A stretch of DNA of 64,000 nt from Cyprinodon diabolis (GCA_030533445.1 CM060064.1:8266879-8330878); one strand, 5' to 3'. Numbered from the stretch's first letter, positions 1-11,737 are shown. A program made the numbers and translations. The notes: generated from the sequence alone by a model not told the origin.

Positions 1-773
1 GAGTTCATTTCTAGGGCTACTGGAATGTGATTTCCCTTTCCCCTCACTATTTAGCTCATTAGGATTCAGGTACCATAAGCAGATTTTTCACGCTATTGGT
101 GTTTTTCTTAATTAAGAAACAAATGAATTCTCCCCAGCAAAATAGATGGAACAACGGGATAGGGTGCCAGGGGCCAGATGCGGCGCTTCTTAATTAGAAG
201 TCACTCCATTGTCTGAGGTTTTTAATGAAGCCCCAATCTAAATGGATATCAAAAAAGCTTCTAGAGAAGAGAAAAAAAACACTTGGCATATGCACACACT
301 GGCTATTTAAAATAATAAGGAAATAAAGATAATGAAAGACAAAAGATATGTAGTGGCAGCCCCGGCTCACACCTCCAGTTTAGAGCATTCTGCACTCTCG
401 TCACCTCTGGATGAGCCCTATTAAAACAGCTCGATCCCTCGCTGGCCTTGGCCCGCCTGCAGCCATGTCTAATGTTCTGCCAAACCAACAGTGGAACACG
501 CTCTTTTCAACTTCCCATCAAAGGTGGAAGTTTCTTTGCCCTGTGGATTGTTATCGACTATTTCCTAAAAACTCCTGCAGCTGTCGACTTCCTGCAGAAT
601 GTGAGCCTATCACGAAGGGGAATGACTCACAACTGGTGTAGGTGGAATAGATGATTAAGGGGGGAAGAGTTTTTGTTACAGAAAGTCATCTGGGTCCGTT
701 TGCGGCTCTGTTGACTAAAGATGATAACATCGGAGCTGCATCCGACTGAAATAAAAACCGGTAACATGCCCAC
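1..773. other. Repeat-free intronic block, conserved-looking
   Basis: No transposon ends or LINE tails are visible here. The stretch at 380-620 has balanced base composition, and TTAATTA-type homeodomain cores occur near 187-200. It resembles conserved non-coding DNA of developmental genes, but conservation cannot be shown from one sequence. The short open frames overlap in several phases and look like chance. Confidence 0.3.
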
Positions 774-805
774 ATGTGCTGCCAACCTCATCAGTTCTTC
801 TTCAG

Positions 806-983
806 ACGGCATGGCTTAGGAGCTCCCCGGAGGATGGGCCAGTGCCCACTGATATGGGGCCCAGCAACCATCTTGTCCAGGCCAAGCGCCCCAACACCCA
901 GAGGCTGTGCCATCAATGCCATGACTTGTGCCAGACTGGATTGCACCCAGCAATCCATTTCAAAGGCGTTTTTTATGGATCAG
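806..983 (+). other. Exon-like GC-rich stretch between splice-like sites (unrecognised)
   Basis: A pyrimidine tract ending TTCTTCTTCAG at 795-805 is followed by 178 bases of GC-richer sequence, ending CAG at 981-983 before GTATGC. Two of the three forward frames are open throughout. One of them gives a Cys/His-bearing peptide containing RPNTQRLCHQCHDLCQ. I do not recognise it as a domain, and it lies on the strand opposite the FOG gene. It could be an exon of an antisense or nested transcript, or a conserved element that happens to be open. Confidence 0.3.
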
Positions 984-985
984 GT

Positions 986-1539
986 ATGCAGTGTGATTTT
1001 CCTTTCCCTTTGTAATGCGCTGTGTCAAAGGAGAGCAAGGCTGAGTTTAAAGCCATACACTAGTTTTTTCTATGCCTTTCATTTGAAAAGGAGACATAAT
1101 TGATTTCTGACTTACAAAAAGTCAAGTTAGAAGAGATTAGATAAAGGGCCAAAGTCCTAAAAATCAATTGACAGTGTGGAAACGTTGATCCAGATGCTGT
1201 TTAGTGATTGTATCTGCAGCTATACTGGTACCACAAGCAAATATAGGATTCTCACAGTATAAGAGTCGCAAAATTACACCATTTAATGGGGTCACAGTGG
1301 TTCAACAATTCAAAGCAAAAATGGATACCACAAGAATTTTCTTCAAAACTAAAATTACAAATAGTGCATTTATAGCAGGCGTTTAACTTTAAACATATAA
1401 AATATTTAAAATATTTCCTCTCTCTCTTAATAACACGCATTACAAGCTGGTTAACTAGTTCAGCAATCTGGTTGCAAAATCTCAATGTAAGGCAATATTA
1501 AATGTCTCTACATCCTCATCCAGGTGGAGCAAATCTTGC
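986..1539. other. AT-rich intronic DNA, nothing recognised
   Basis: Unique-looking AT-rich sequence. No exon, RNA gene or clear transposon end was seen. Confidence 0.5.
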
Positions 1540-1692
1540 AAAGTCATTGACTGAATGCATTCAGCTTGGTTTCCCTAAATTGGAAACTTTAAACCAATCA
1601 GTCTGGATGATCTGATTAAATTGTCTCTGTAAAGTACCCTGAGATGACAGGGGTGGTAAATTGGCTCTATATAAATAAACTGAATTGAATTA
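1540..1692 (+). mobile_element. L2-type LINE 3' tail (fragment)
   Basis: The stretch contains GTAAAGTACCCTGAGATGAC, then GGCTCTATATAAATAAACTG and the terminal TTGAATT repeat. This is the very common 3' end of teleost L2-clade LINEs. Only the 3' end is present, as expected from 5'-truncated retrotransposition. A second copy lies at 61089-61306. Confidence 0.8.
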
Positions 1693-2108
1693 TTAGGCAG
1701 CTACAACCTGCAGTCAGCTGCTTTACCCAAAGCTAATCTAGTGTTATCATCTCAGATACTCTGCTGTTATATTTAGCAAGTATTTCAACCTCTAACTAGT
1801 GCCATTTTTTTGTGTGTGTGTTACTGAAGAATCTTATGCCTCTTTTCCATTGGTCTTAGTAAGGCAGGTAGTTTGAAGCTACACCACAATAAGATCTTGC
1901 TCTGTTTATGGCTGTTTTAAGGCTCAGAGTAAAAGAGGAGAACCAAGGAAGGCTGAGGACGTCAAGATAAGGGAACCTGGATATGAACCAGAGAGAGAAA
2001 GAAGTTATACTTTAGTAAATGGAAAGACACATGCTACAGCACATATAAAGCTAACTTTATCTAATACTAATGCTACCTACTACTAGCTTATATTAATCCT
2101 TCTATGCA
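1693..2108. other. Intronic DNA, nothing recognised
   Basis: No gene or element boundary could be supported. A TG run at 1811-1820 is the only simple repeat. Confidence 0.4.
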
Positions 2109-2112
2109 TCAT

Positions 2113-2335
2113 AAGGTTGGAGTGGTGGCATAGTGGTTAGGGCATAGAGCTTGGAATCCTGAGGTTGTGAGTTTGAGCTCCAGTCCCACAGACTTCCACT
2201 CTGGGTCCTTGAACAAGACTCTTAACCCCACACTGCTCCCCGGGCGCCGCACAATGGCAGCCCACTGCTCCCCAAGGGGATGGGTTAAATGCAGAGAGTT
2301 AATTTCGTCGCTCTGTACTTGTAACAATAGAAAAG
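2113..2335 (+). mobile_element. tRNA-derived SINE
   Basis: The head carries an A-box-like TGGCATAGTGGTTAGGGC and, about 35 bp on, a B-box-like GGTTGTGAGTTTGAGCTCC. The body includes CAAGACTCTTAACCCC and CTCCCCAAGGGGATGGG. A second copy of the same family is at 55362-55592, which supports calling it an interspersed repeat. Confidence 0.8.
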
Positions 2336-3740
2336 GCTGGAAAAGCTCAACCTACAATGGTTTAATGGTTAAAGACATTAGTAAATAAAATAAGCTGTGA
2401 TTAGTAACATTTCCCCCTAACCAATCGGTGACCAACAGTCCACTGGTTTTTCATATTTCCCAGAATCCCTTGGAACGATTAAACCCACAAGCTAGCAGGC
2501 TCTATAAATGGTAACGGATCTATGTAACGGTTACTAATGGAAGCGTAGAAAAAGGCAAATCTGTAGTGGATCGCTCTGTTGGTACTAGTGGAAAATGGGC
2601 ATTAGATACTGAGGTATAACTCATTCTTGCTCGTCCCTAGGCAGCAGGTATTGCTGTGGGGTCCCTTTCCAACCCAGGGTGCTAACAGGCCGACCAGCCA
2701 TGGCAGAGCAGTCTCTCCCACTCACAATAAGAGCAAGAGGAAGAGCACAGTGAAAGTCATACATACCTCATTGGTGAGGCTGTAGATGTATTATAATGCA
2801 TGCTCAAAGCCACTGTACATTTAAGATTTCAAAAAATAGAAACAAAATCCCTGCAATTATATCCTCCACAGTTTTTGCCTCTATGTGACATAATCAGCTG
2901 TTAATAAAAAGATAAACATACTGCTATTACTCACAGGCATTCAAATGGACAAAAGGGATAAATGTCAGGTTTAAGCATAAAATAAACCAGCTGGTGTTAA
3001 CCCTTGGGTCTAGGCTGCCATTTAAAACCGTAATAATTGCGGACAGTAGCCTTATTATGACAGGATGTTGCTAGCGAAGAGTGGGCAACTAGGATCTTAT
3101 TAGTTTCACCACTTTTACCTGAACAAGAATGATGAGTAGACATCATGAAACGAGACTGTTTCAAATTTGTCTTTTTTCTAAAGAAAGGGAGATTTTCAAA
3201 GGATATTTAAACATCCAGCTGACAGACAGTGTGCAGCAACAGGTGGGTAAGGGGCCTTGCTATCAGTCTCTTTTCCATTCAGCTGGAGAAGTCTCTGCTC
3301 ATTGCAGCTCTTTATCTGGCATCTAATTAAAATATTTTTTTAAACCGTGGTATGCCTTTATACTGGTACCCGGCACGTTTTTCCATGCCAAAACCTCGAC
3401 TGAAACAACCCAATCTTCTCACAAAAAGCCCGCCTGTCTGTCCTCTATTAAGTCAGTTTATCTGCACGCTCACTGATGTCCCTGGGTTCATGGTTTCACA
3501 GCGTTTTTTTGAAAGATATATCCATTTTTTTTATCCCCGTTTTTTTTTTTTAAACATTCCTATTTATCCATAAAATTACCATAATCCTCTGGATGTTCAC
3601 TCATATGCTCTCGTGTCATTCAGAGCATTGCTTGTTTATTTATATCTGTGAATAAGATTAGAGGCGAAGATTACTTAGTGCAGACGTATGAATAGCGATC
3701 AAAGACTGCAGGATAGGGTAAGTCTTTCTGTGATTGCTCA
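2336..3740. other. Intronic DNA, nothing recognised
   Basis: Mostly unique-looking sequence with a few GC-richer patches (2640-2760 and 3400-3480). No exon or transposon end was supported. Confidence 0.4.
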
Positions 3741-3932
3741 GCTCTTTTTTTTTTTTTTTTTCCAAATCTGCTGCTTGGTGCATTAGAACAATGCAAGTGG
3801 CTGTGCTCCACACAGTCTGACAACAATAATACAAAATCCTCAGGGACTGAACAGCATGTAAAGACTTTCAGATCAGCACACTGCCACAAAGTGTGCTCTA
3901 ATGCAAGAGAAATATTAGCTTTGATGGTGAAT

Positions 3933-3956
3933 GGGGGGGGGGGGGGGGGGGGGGGG
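3933..3956 (+). repeat. Poly-G run (24 G)
   Basis: Twenty-four consecutive G residues follow GTGAAT. The run could form G-quadruplexes, and its length in an assembly is unreliable. A T-run lies at about 3746-3762. Confidence 0.95.
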
Positions 3957-5019
3957 CACAAAGGTGCAATTTAAGGTGCAATTAGGTTCTGTTATCTATG
4001 CAGAGAAAAGCCACTCATTCTCAGTTGGGGAACATCAGGTTGGACTAAGCAAGGCTCCATCACAACTTTGATTATTCTAAACAAAAAATTGGACACAAAC
4101 TCTGACACCATGTCATTGAGATGATTTATGAGCTCAATTATGACCGCTGAGAGGTCTTTTATTGTCCATGTATGTTGCTCAGGTGGGAAGCGAAACCGGT
4201 CCAGTCAACAGACTGACATGTCACTCATATGCACACAAAGAAAAGAATAGACAGTGAAACTGGCACCTGAGGCTTAAGAAAAGTCAGAAAATGTAAATAA
4301 GCACACATACAGATACACCTAAGAGTGTCAGCGTGCAGTTTTGACAAAGAAACTTTGTGAGGATTTATTTGAAGTGAAAAAAGAAGGAAAAAAAACGAAG
4401 GGACAGATCTGAGAACCAGTTGGCTAATTATTTATCCTGCTGGTTTTATGGCTCTCATTAATTTCCCTCCCCTCTCTCTTTACCTTCCACTGAAAGTCTG
4501 AAGTCAACGTGCATCTGGTGCTGATAACGAAGGGGTCTCAGCAGCTTCGCAGCCTCCCTTCCAACCCACCCACACACACACACTCACACACACACCATTA
4601 CAAGAAAAAAGGAGCAGCAAACTCCCTTCTTGAATAATGCCATTAAAAATAGCATTCAATGCAGTGAAACATGCACGCATTCTATAAGGTTCCAATGTCA
4701 CCTTTTAGTTCATGAAGTGTAACACAGAAAAGGGAAAGCGGTCAACAGAGGTACATGCATTACTTAAAAGAGATTTGCATAAAGATGCACAAATCAGAGT
4801 TTTGTAGACAACTTCTGACCTTCCAGTACATTTATGGTTTCTCTATAAGTGCTAGTGCTGAAATTAACTAACTCAAATCTATCAGGGAGAGGACACTGAG
4901 TGAAGCCGCACAGTTTGATTTTAGCCAATCATGGCAACAAATTAAAGAGTCTTAACGGGAAACGCAGTTTTTTTTTACATTTGGCCCTATATTTTACGTT
5001 ATTACATCATGTTCTACTC
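3957..5019. other. Intronic DNA with a short CA repeat
   Basis: Unique-looking sequence; a CA-rich microsatellite lies at about 4568-4594. The region 4420-4740 is moderately GC-rich with homeodomain-type cores and could be regulatory, but nothing specific is supported. Confidence 0.4.
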
Positions 5020-5533
5020 TAGCCTCGTGAGACCATCCTGATCTCGAGAGCTTTCAAGGTTTCACTCGCTAATCAGTCTGAAGACTCTCCGTTGAAATTT
5101 GGAGCCGTTCACCAAAAGAACGTCCAATCAGCATTGGCTTTGAGGCGGGTTGAGGTGTGACGCAACGAGAAGCGCGACAGTTCAGTCTAAAGAACATGGC
5201 GGCTTCAGCCGATGAAACTAGCGTTAGCGTGGCTATCGAGCAAGTTTTATCGGAATTACAGACTATTTCTTCACTGAAAGAAGAGCAAAACACTGCTCTG
5301 GAGGCTTTTCTCAGAGGAAAAGATGTTTTTGCTCTTCTCCCGAGTGGTTTCGGCAGGAGTAGCCTGGCTGTTAGAACATCATATGCTTCGTTGATCTGAT
5401 TGGTTTATTTGGCCCGTCTATCACCAACATAGGCCCATCAGCTAACTAGTATTTTCGCCCCTTCCCAAAATTATTTCTACGGAAGGTTTCCAGAAGGATA
5501 TGCGGAGCAAATCCATCTGGCGGAGTCAGGTTA
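5020..5533 (+). mobile_element. Short DNA transposon carrying a truncated RecQ-like helicase start
   Basis: The element begins TAGCCTCGTGAGACC and ends GGAGTCAGGTTA, giving imperfect inverted ends (TAGCCT and TAACCT). It is flanked by an exact 9-bp duplication GTTCTACTC at 5011-5019 and 5534-5542. A 9-bp duplication suits Mutator-like or related superfamilies better than hAT. Inside is the helicase fragment described separately. At 514 bp it is a deletion derivative that cannot encode a transposase. Confidence 0.82.
5196..5399 (+). pseudogene. RecQ-like helicase N-terminal fragment inside a transposon
   Basis: From the ATG at 5196, in good start context (AACATGG), the frame reads MAASADETSVSVAIEQVLSE. 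It continues to LKEEQNTALEAFLRGKDVFA and then LLPSGFGRS. This matches the RecQ N-terminal pattern: the motif 0 glutamine (KEEQ), then GKDVFA and a Walker-A-like LPxGxGKS. The Walker lysine is replaced by R, and the frame leaves helicase similarity and stops at 5399 after 67 residues. No downstream helicase motifs (DEAH box, motifs II-VI) are present, so it cannot work as a helicase. It is passenger sequence in a deletion derivative of a larger transposon. I am confident of the helicase likeness and less sure of the parent element. Confidence 0.7.
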
Positions 5534-5814
5534 GTTCTACTCACCCATATGAGTTTTGTGTCATTTGGAGCTGTTCTGAAGATATTCTGTTAGGTTGTAT
5601 CCAGGTAACGTCTTCCTATGGGCAACGACTTGAAGGCACAAACTAAACTGTTCATAATTTATTTTTTTATGGTACGCCAACATTCATAACATGTAGGCGA
5701 ATCACTGTCCCCCAGACATCCGCTGTTATATTTTTTATATTTATATCTTTTAAAAACAAAGCGGAGTGCGTAGGACGTCTTCTGCGAATTGTGGATTCTG
5801 ACCATGTCTGCAAA

Positions 5815-5960
5815 TATTTTGCAAATCGATTAATCTGTAAATATTTTTTTTTTGATTAATTAATTAATAATCGGACAGCTAAAAATTCCTTAACAAAGAT
5901 GTAGCTGAAAAGACAGTTTACAAAAAACCCCCAAAAGAAATAAAAAAGAATTTCAAAGGC
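5815..5960 (+). mobile_element. Decayed fragment of the 9420-9716 hAT-derivative family
   Basis: AAATCGATTAATCTGT is followed by an ATTAATAATCGGA stretch and then a GCTAAAAATTCCTTAA region. These match the start of the element at 9420-9716 and the copy at 48428-48806. The right half is not recognisable. Confidence 0.5.
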
Positions 5961-7546
5961 AAAAAATTGTGAGTAAGCTAAAAACCCAACAAAACCAAAG
6001 GTTTACCCCTCAGTAATACAGTAGCAGCCTGATTTAACTACTAGCATAACAATCCAATTGACTTACACATGTGCAATGTTTTTATTTAATTGTCATGCAA
6101 ACTTCACATTTCCTTGTTTACGCCCTGTTCCCATGTATTTTATTGTGCCTACATATACATGAAGGGTTTTATCTGGTAACAAATAAAGCAAAATGAAACA
6201 TTAATGTAGAGTAATTCAGAAAAACATTGTATGTAACAATACTGGTCTATGCATTTCAAAAATGTCAAATAATGTGAGCACGCATCTTAAGAAATCTAAT
6301 CAACAGAAAGCAATAAAGAGGAGACCAATCCCCTCATCATTTATCTGGTTAAAACTGTTTTTTTTATGTCACTGATTGAGCCTTTCCCTTTTTCTTTCAA
6401 ATGCTGTAATCTCCCTGTTCATCGCCTTCTGTCACTTGCTTTTTAAGCAAGGCTGCCTAAGATTGGCCGAGCCTTACTTCTCTGGTGAGATCACACCCCA
6501 GCAGGTCTGAACTGTGGCTATCTGCCACTCCCTGATGGCCCCGCCTGGCTTCTCACACTCTCCAACACCACAATCACTGCCCCCACCCTTCCCTGTCCAT
6601 CACCTGCAACTCACCACAACAAACCGACCGAAAACCTCTCGTAAGGAAAGGCCCAAACAAACCAAGCCACCTAATTTGAGTCTTTTCTTTCTTAGAGGTG
6701 AACCCAGTGGTGATATTTTTTTAAAAGACACAGAGTGAGCGAGAATTGCTGAAAAGCAAATATTGCAGACTTCTGCTGACTTCAAACCGCAGTCAGATGG
6801 CAGAGACCACCTAAGCAGTAAAAGAGGGACGACACCAGAGAAAGAGCTGAAAGAGGTCTTGGTGCTTCCTTTCATATCTGTCTTTACAGGGAACTGTGAG
6901 CATTTATTTTTCTTCTGCCATGCAAAGAAAGTAAACATGACACATTCATGGTTCATGGAAATTGGAAAATTCAGAGCGTAATCAGCACCTCTGTTTTTTA
7001 AAATTAGATGTAGAAAGCTGCACTACCTGCCGAGCACCTTGTATATATTTAAAAACATGCTTCAAAAGGTGAATTTTCATTTGGTCCATCATAGAAATGT
7101 CTTTCCGAATCTGTCACCCTCCAGGTCCTTTTACGGTTCACTCCGTCTGAAGTATTCAAACCTGAACTCTTGTGTCCCAAACGGTTCAAAGAAACACACA
7201 TGCAGGTCAGTGAATCACACACCAAAGCAAAGTAAAAATCTAACAGAAGAGAAAACTTAACCTAGTTAGGTTCCTTCTGATTCCCCACAATGCCCCGGTA
7301 ATGCTCTCTGGCAGTCGTGTTAGACTATCAGTGTTCAGGGGTCGTGGGCCTGGCCAGTCAAGATAAAAGAAAACCTGATGAAATGAAGCATGTGGGTGCT
7401 CTCCACTGATGGAAGTCACTCTGGAAGGTGAGACCAAAGCAGTGCGGCACTGACCCGAGTGACCTGGCTCACTGCTAGAGCTCCAGCACTTTACAACAAT
7501 CCTGTCTAAGAAGAGGGAGAAGGCACAGATACAACCCGCATGCAAC
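5961..7546. other. Intronic DNA, nothing specific
   Basis: An AT-rich first part is followed by a more balanced stretch at 6400-7500 without visible transposon ends. Several short open frames on both strands overlap one another and show no protein motif. Part of this may be conserved regulatory DNA. Confidence 0.35.
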
Positions 7547-8147
7547 CAGGGGCGGAATTAGGAAATTTGCGGCCCTAGCCAAAAACAGGCAGGGACCCTC
7601 TGAATTGAGAAGACAACACACAGAAATGTAATAGAACAGACATCCATTATTTGTTCTGGGTTTTGTCCCTCTCTTCTTTTTCCTTTTCCTGTTGTTTCCC
7701 TCTCTATTTTATGTATGTGGATTTTTCATGGCGTCTCAAAAGGAATGAAAGATTATTTCCAAGCACTAAGCTCACTTAGCTGATTGCTCCTTCCTGTGTT
7801 TCCAAGAAGGCAATGGCGAAAGTAAAAAAAGTGCTTCTTTTCACCGTAGACAAGCCATGATCTGCTTATCTGTTCTCCATTTTTTGTTTAAATGAAATAA
7901 TAGCTGCTGAGACACACTTAATATTATAAGTGTTCTGATGGCATTTTAGCCCAAGATTTTTTTTTAATCAAAAACATAACTAATGTGCACAAATAAGGAA
8001 TAAGGAATAGTGCACAAATAAGGAATAGTTGTATTAACCATACATGTAAACACAGTTTTAAGGAGTTTAAAGGAGCCCCAGTTGCCTTGGGCCCCAGCAA
8101 CTTGGGGCCCAAGGCAACTGCCTAGTATTGCCTAATGGTAAATTAGG
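7547..8147. mobile_element. hAT-like non-autonomous element, degraded right end
   Basis: The left end CAGGGGCGGAATTAGG has the form typical of fish hAT elements. Near the right end GGGGCCCAAGGCAACTGCC precedes AATTAGG. The flanks CATGCAAC (7539-7546) and CATCCAAC (8148-8155) look like an 8-bp duplication with one mismatch. A short direct repeat, GTGCACAAATAAGGAATA, occurs near 7985-8030. There is no transposase frame. Confidence 0.62.
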
Positions 8148-8380
8148 CATCCAACAGCAATGGCTGGTAAAGGTTGTGGGTTCTTTCTTGTGATTTATTA
8201 TTCATACATTTGTGCTCACTGACCAGAAAATGATCAAATTCAATCAATTATTCAACATACACTGTATATTTAGACCCCTAAGCTGCATAGTTGAAACTTT
8301 TACAAGTTTTTGTGTAAAATAAGAGAAATAAATATTTTACAGCAATACATTATCGTTGTGTAAAACGATGCTTCCAGAGT

Positions 8381-8734
8381 TAGCCTGGTTAGGCAGGCTG
8401 ACTTACACCGGGTGTAGGTAGGTCTGGTGAGGCTCATTTCTCTCCAATCTAAAACGGACTGGACCAATCACAGCACGGGAGACGGGCCAATGATAAGAAA
8501 GCACTTTTCTGTAACCATAACCGTCAAGATGCAAAGAAGACATTGCAAAGAGGATGTCTCAAAAGAGCTGTTAACATGGTTAAAACTTCAACAACTGGCT
8601 GCTGTAATATCTTTTCTTTATCTATTTACATATTTTTGCCTCACAGCCATAATTATATGATTTTTTATAAACTGTTCCCACTAACTGTTAGTCCCGCCCT
8701 TGAAATCGGGCTCTAGTCGCTCCTCTCCAGGCTA
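8381..8734. mobile_element. Short inverted-repeat DNA element (TAGCCTGG ends)
   Basis: The left end TAGCCTGGTTAGG pairs with the right end CCTCTCCAGGCTA. Inside, ACGGACTGGACCAATCACAG is also found, with changes, near 14475-14500. No clean target duplication could be seen. The TAGCCT start is shared with the element at 5020-5533, so they may belong to one superfamily. Confidence 0.6.
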
Positions 8735-9301
8735 ATATGCCGAGAATATGACGTAAGTTTGGCTGCCCAGGCTCTATGAGAGCTGCCAATTTTCTTTTTT
8801 GTTTATCTTATTCTATCCAATGAATAACAGCTAGGAGGAACATGTTAACAGGATTTAGTGTTTAACTTGCTATATGTCAAGCTCAGAAAATTAAAAGAGT
8901 GAACAAAAGAGGTTCACAAACAGGTATACAGAAATCCTACTCTGTATTTATTTAGTTGTTAGTTTAGCAGTTTTGTGGTGCAGTTTGTTTCCTAACCTTT
9001 TCCAACAAACATGTGAAAACAGAACAGCTGTTTTAATGACCAGATTAAATTACTCACTGTTTACTATTTGAATTCTGAAGGCAATCGGTTCTACTGGATT
9101 TAATCCAGAGAGGTTGAGGAAACACAGGATAAATATTCAAATTCAACGCATACCACTCTTTTCAGCTTTGTTGTTCCTCTGAAAAAATGGACAAAAACCA
9201 TAAACTTTAAATACTACACTTCTTTAATTAGCCCTCTCGTATTTATATACCTAAAACTGAAGTTAAACACACTCAAGTTTCTGATTACACTTTTCTAAGT
9301 T
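8735..9301. other. Intronic DNA, nothing recognised
   Basis: AT-rich, unique-looking sequence without supported features. Confidence 0.4.
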
Positions 9302-9980
9302 AGGGTATCCTAAACTTTTCAGCCCATTATTCCAAAAAAGTAAAAAAAAAAAAAAAAACAGTCCCATAGATTAAAGACCCCCTAAAAATAAATATTATTA
9401 TTTAACCCAGTATTTATATTAGTGCTGAAACTAACGATTATTTTTGTAAATCGATTAATCTGTCACTTATTTTTTCAATTAATAATCGGATAGGAAAGAG
9501 TTGCTTAAAGAAGAATTTTTATGAAATTAAGTGAGGAGTTCTGGATAGAGATAATTGACAGACGAAAAAGATTTTTTTTATCTTAAATTCAAAATGTTTA
9601 TATATATTTTTTTACAATTTTGATGTAATTACTGCTTACTTAATTACTCCAGTTAATGATTAATCGATTACTATATTAGTTGACTATTATTAATCCGATT
9701 AATTGTTTAAACCCTTATTTATATACAAATACAGTAAAGTTAATGTATCTTTTTTTAAATATCTTTTTATTATTTAGTGGAAAATTATTTAAATGTACAT
9801 TTTATAATTATAATTCAATATTTGAGATACTATAAATAAAATGCACCATGTAAAATGTAATATCCTAATGTTTCATGGTAAATTGATTTATTTCACGTTG
9901 GTCCATGCTCCTCAGGGATCACATCACAATGATTGAGAATATCATCTCATGACCCCCCCACTTAGTGTTTGAGAAGCTCT
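9302..9980. mobile_element. hAT-like element hosting a nested insertion
   Basis: The left part AGGGTATCCTAAACTTTTCA and the right part GTGTTTGAGAAGCTCTG (reverse CAGAGCTTCTCAAACAC) resemble the paired ends of a common fish hAT group related to the one at 57129-57572. The middle is interrupted by the separate 9420-9716 element. No target duplication was found, so the outer boundaries are approximate. Confidence 0.45.
9420..9716. mobile_element. 297-bp hAT-derived MITE with 8-bp duplication
   Basis: It starts TAGTGCTGAAACTAACG and ends TGTTTAAACCCTT, with subterminal ATCGATTAATC motifs in both orientations. The flanking ATTTATAT at 9412-9419 and 9717-9724 is an exact 8-bp duplication, although in low-complexity DNA. 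Related copies lie at 48428-48806 and, as a fragment, at 5815-5960. Confidence 0.72.
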
Positions 9981-10625
9981 GCCCCAAGACTCTATGTCTT
10001 ACCTTTCCCCGGTTGCAGAGCATTTAAATTTCACCCAATACAGTTGGAAGCTGACAACAATGAGGACAGTATTCCATAATCCTCACCACCTGATTTAGCC
10101 GATGACACAAATCGTTATTTGCTACTTTCCCATCGCAGTCATGCACCGCATGGCTATCATTGAGCTGGTCAATATACATCACTATGCCCTCCTCCTCCAC
10201 AGGATTACGCTTCTTATCTGAAATGATATTGAATAAAGCATACCTGCTGAAAACACTGAGTGGAGTGTTGTTGCTTGGCTTATGCTTTGAAAAAAATATA
10301 TATAACTCTTTATTGGAATTAAGATCCAAGACAAGATTAGCTGCAGAAACAGCAGTTAGATTTCTGTTCCAGTGCCATGTCGTACACTTTATTCTCTGCT
10401 GCCTGGGGACCAGACCACAGTATGCTGTTACCTACGAGCCACGGGGGTGTAATAGAATGCCTTTATGAAATATATAGCACCACCCCAACACCCTCTACAG
10501 ATCCTAGCATGATGCTAGGCCGTTCAGTGAGTCTGTGACAGAAATAAGGTCTCGTTAGCTGACTTATGAGGGCTTTCTGGGAAGCCCTGCCAAGATAAAA
10601 ATTGTCTAAGCAACAGGGCTATTTT
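9981..10625. other. Repeat-free block, candidate conserved non-coding DNA
   Basis: Balanced, unique-looking sequence without transposon ends. Long frames are open on both strands: the minus strand at 10329-10024 gives 101 codons, and the plus strand at 10160-10468 gives 102. The minus-strand peptide (for example RNPVEEEGIVMYIDQLND) looks protein-like but matches no domain I know. FOG coding exons do not contain it. Openness in both directions suggests conserved non-coding DNA rather than an exon. Confidence 0.35.
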
Positions 10626-11737
10626 CTTATATTCAACTTTTATTTCATAAATGTGCATGAATTGATGTTAGACATAATAATTGCAGCATATTTAGTTGTA
10701 GCAGCCTCAATCTCAAAGCTGAGCCATCCGTTTAGGGGTGTAACTAAAGTTGAAGGATGAAAAACAGTGGGATATAGAGACTTCTATAAGAGCAGGACAG
10801 GAAATACAGAAATATGTAGCGCATTGTCATCACTGTAAAAAAATGTTTGGGTTAATTTGGGACCTCCTGGATTAATCTTTGTTGGGTTCTTGAAGTAAAT
10901 TAAGTTCCTTAAGAACACTTTTCCATTTTTCCACAAAAGCATAATGGCTCTAATTATTTTTGCAATATAGTTTAGGAAACCTATCTGGATAATAAAGACT
11001 TTGTCTTTGTTTTTGAATTTCTTCAGATTTGAGCATCATTTGTTTTTAATAATTAAAGCATCTATGACTTTTGTGATAATACATTCTTTTTTCAACTTAT
11101 GTCTTTTATTTCTTACTATATATCAACTCTCTCCCACATATGAAAGCTCTAGTTCTGACCTATTTTCTTCTGAATTTGGTAAAGCCCTTTGGTGAATATG
11201 GTTAGTGCGCTTGGGCTAAGGATCTGATGAGAAGTGTTGGGTCTGTCACATACAAATGCTCTAAGTACATTCTAATTAGTTGATGTATGCAGGACCTCAT
11301 CCACATTGGAGGGGTATCAAAAAGCAATCAACGCCCCATCCCTGATGAGCTCAGAGGGACACACAGATCCCCATTGTCTATGGAAAGATGTGCGTGGCTG
11401 GACCTCAAGCTTGGCTTTCCAAACCACCATAATGCCGTGCAATCACCAGACATTATGCACGGCTCTGAACTCCTAAAGCTGCAGGATAGCAGAAGAGAAA
11501 AAAAGGAAATGTTGACTTCATGATTCAAAAGCCTGATTACCAAGGACGCTCTTTCAAAAAGCTGTCGTGGCGAGCCAGAAGTGGGAGAATTGGCCCATGA
11601 GTGCCACAAAATATGGTTATAAATGCAAAGGGCAGACATGGAAAAAGAAAAAAAAATATGCGGTGATTAAGAGCAACAGAGGGGAGATGGTAGAGAAATC
11701 AGAGTTAAAATGAAAACTAGTTGCCATGAAAAATTGA
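10626..11737. other. Intronic DNA, nothing recognised
   Basis: Mixed AT-rich and balanced stretches. CACTGTAAAAAAATG at about 10831 resembles one end of the MITE family at 33205-33487, but no partner end was found. Confidence 0.35.

Noticed and set aside
3671..3961. 96-codon minus-strand frame starting MCPPPPPPPP
   Set aside because: The start lies in the 24-base G-run and the end passes a T-run; no similarity to a protein.
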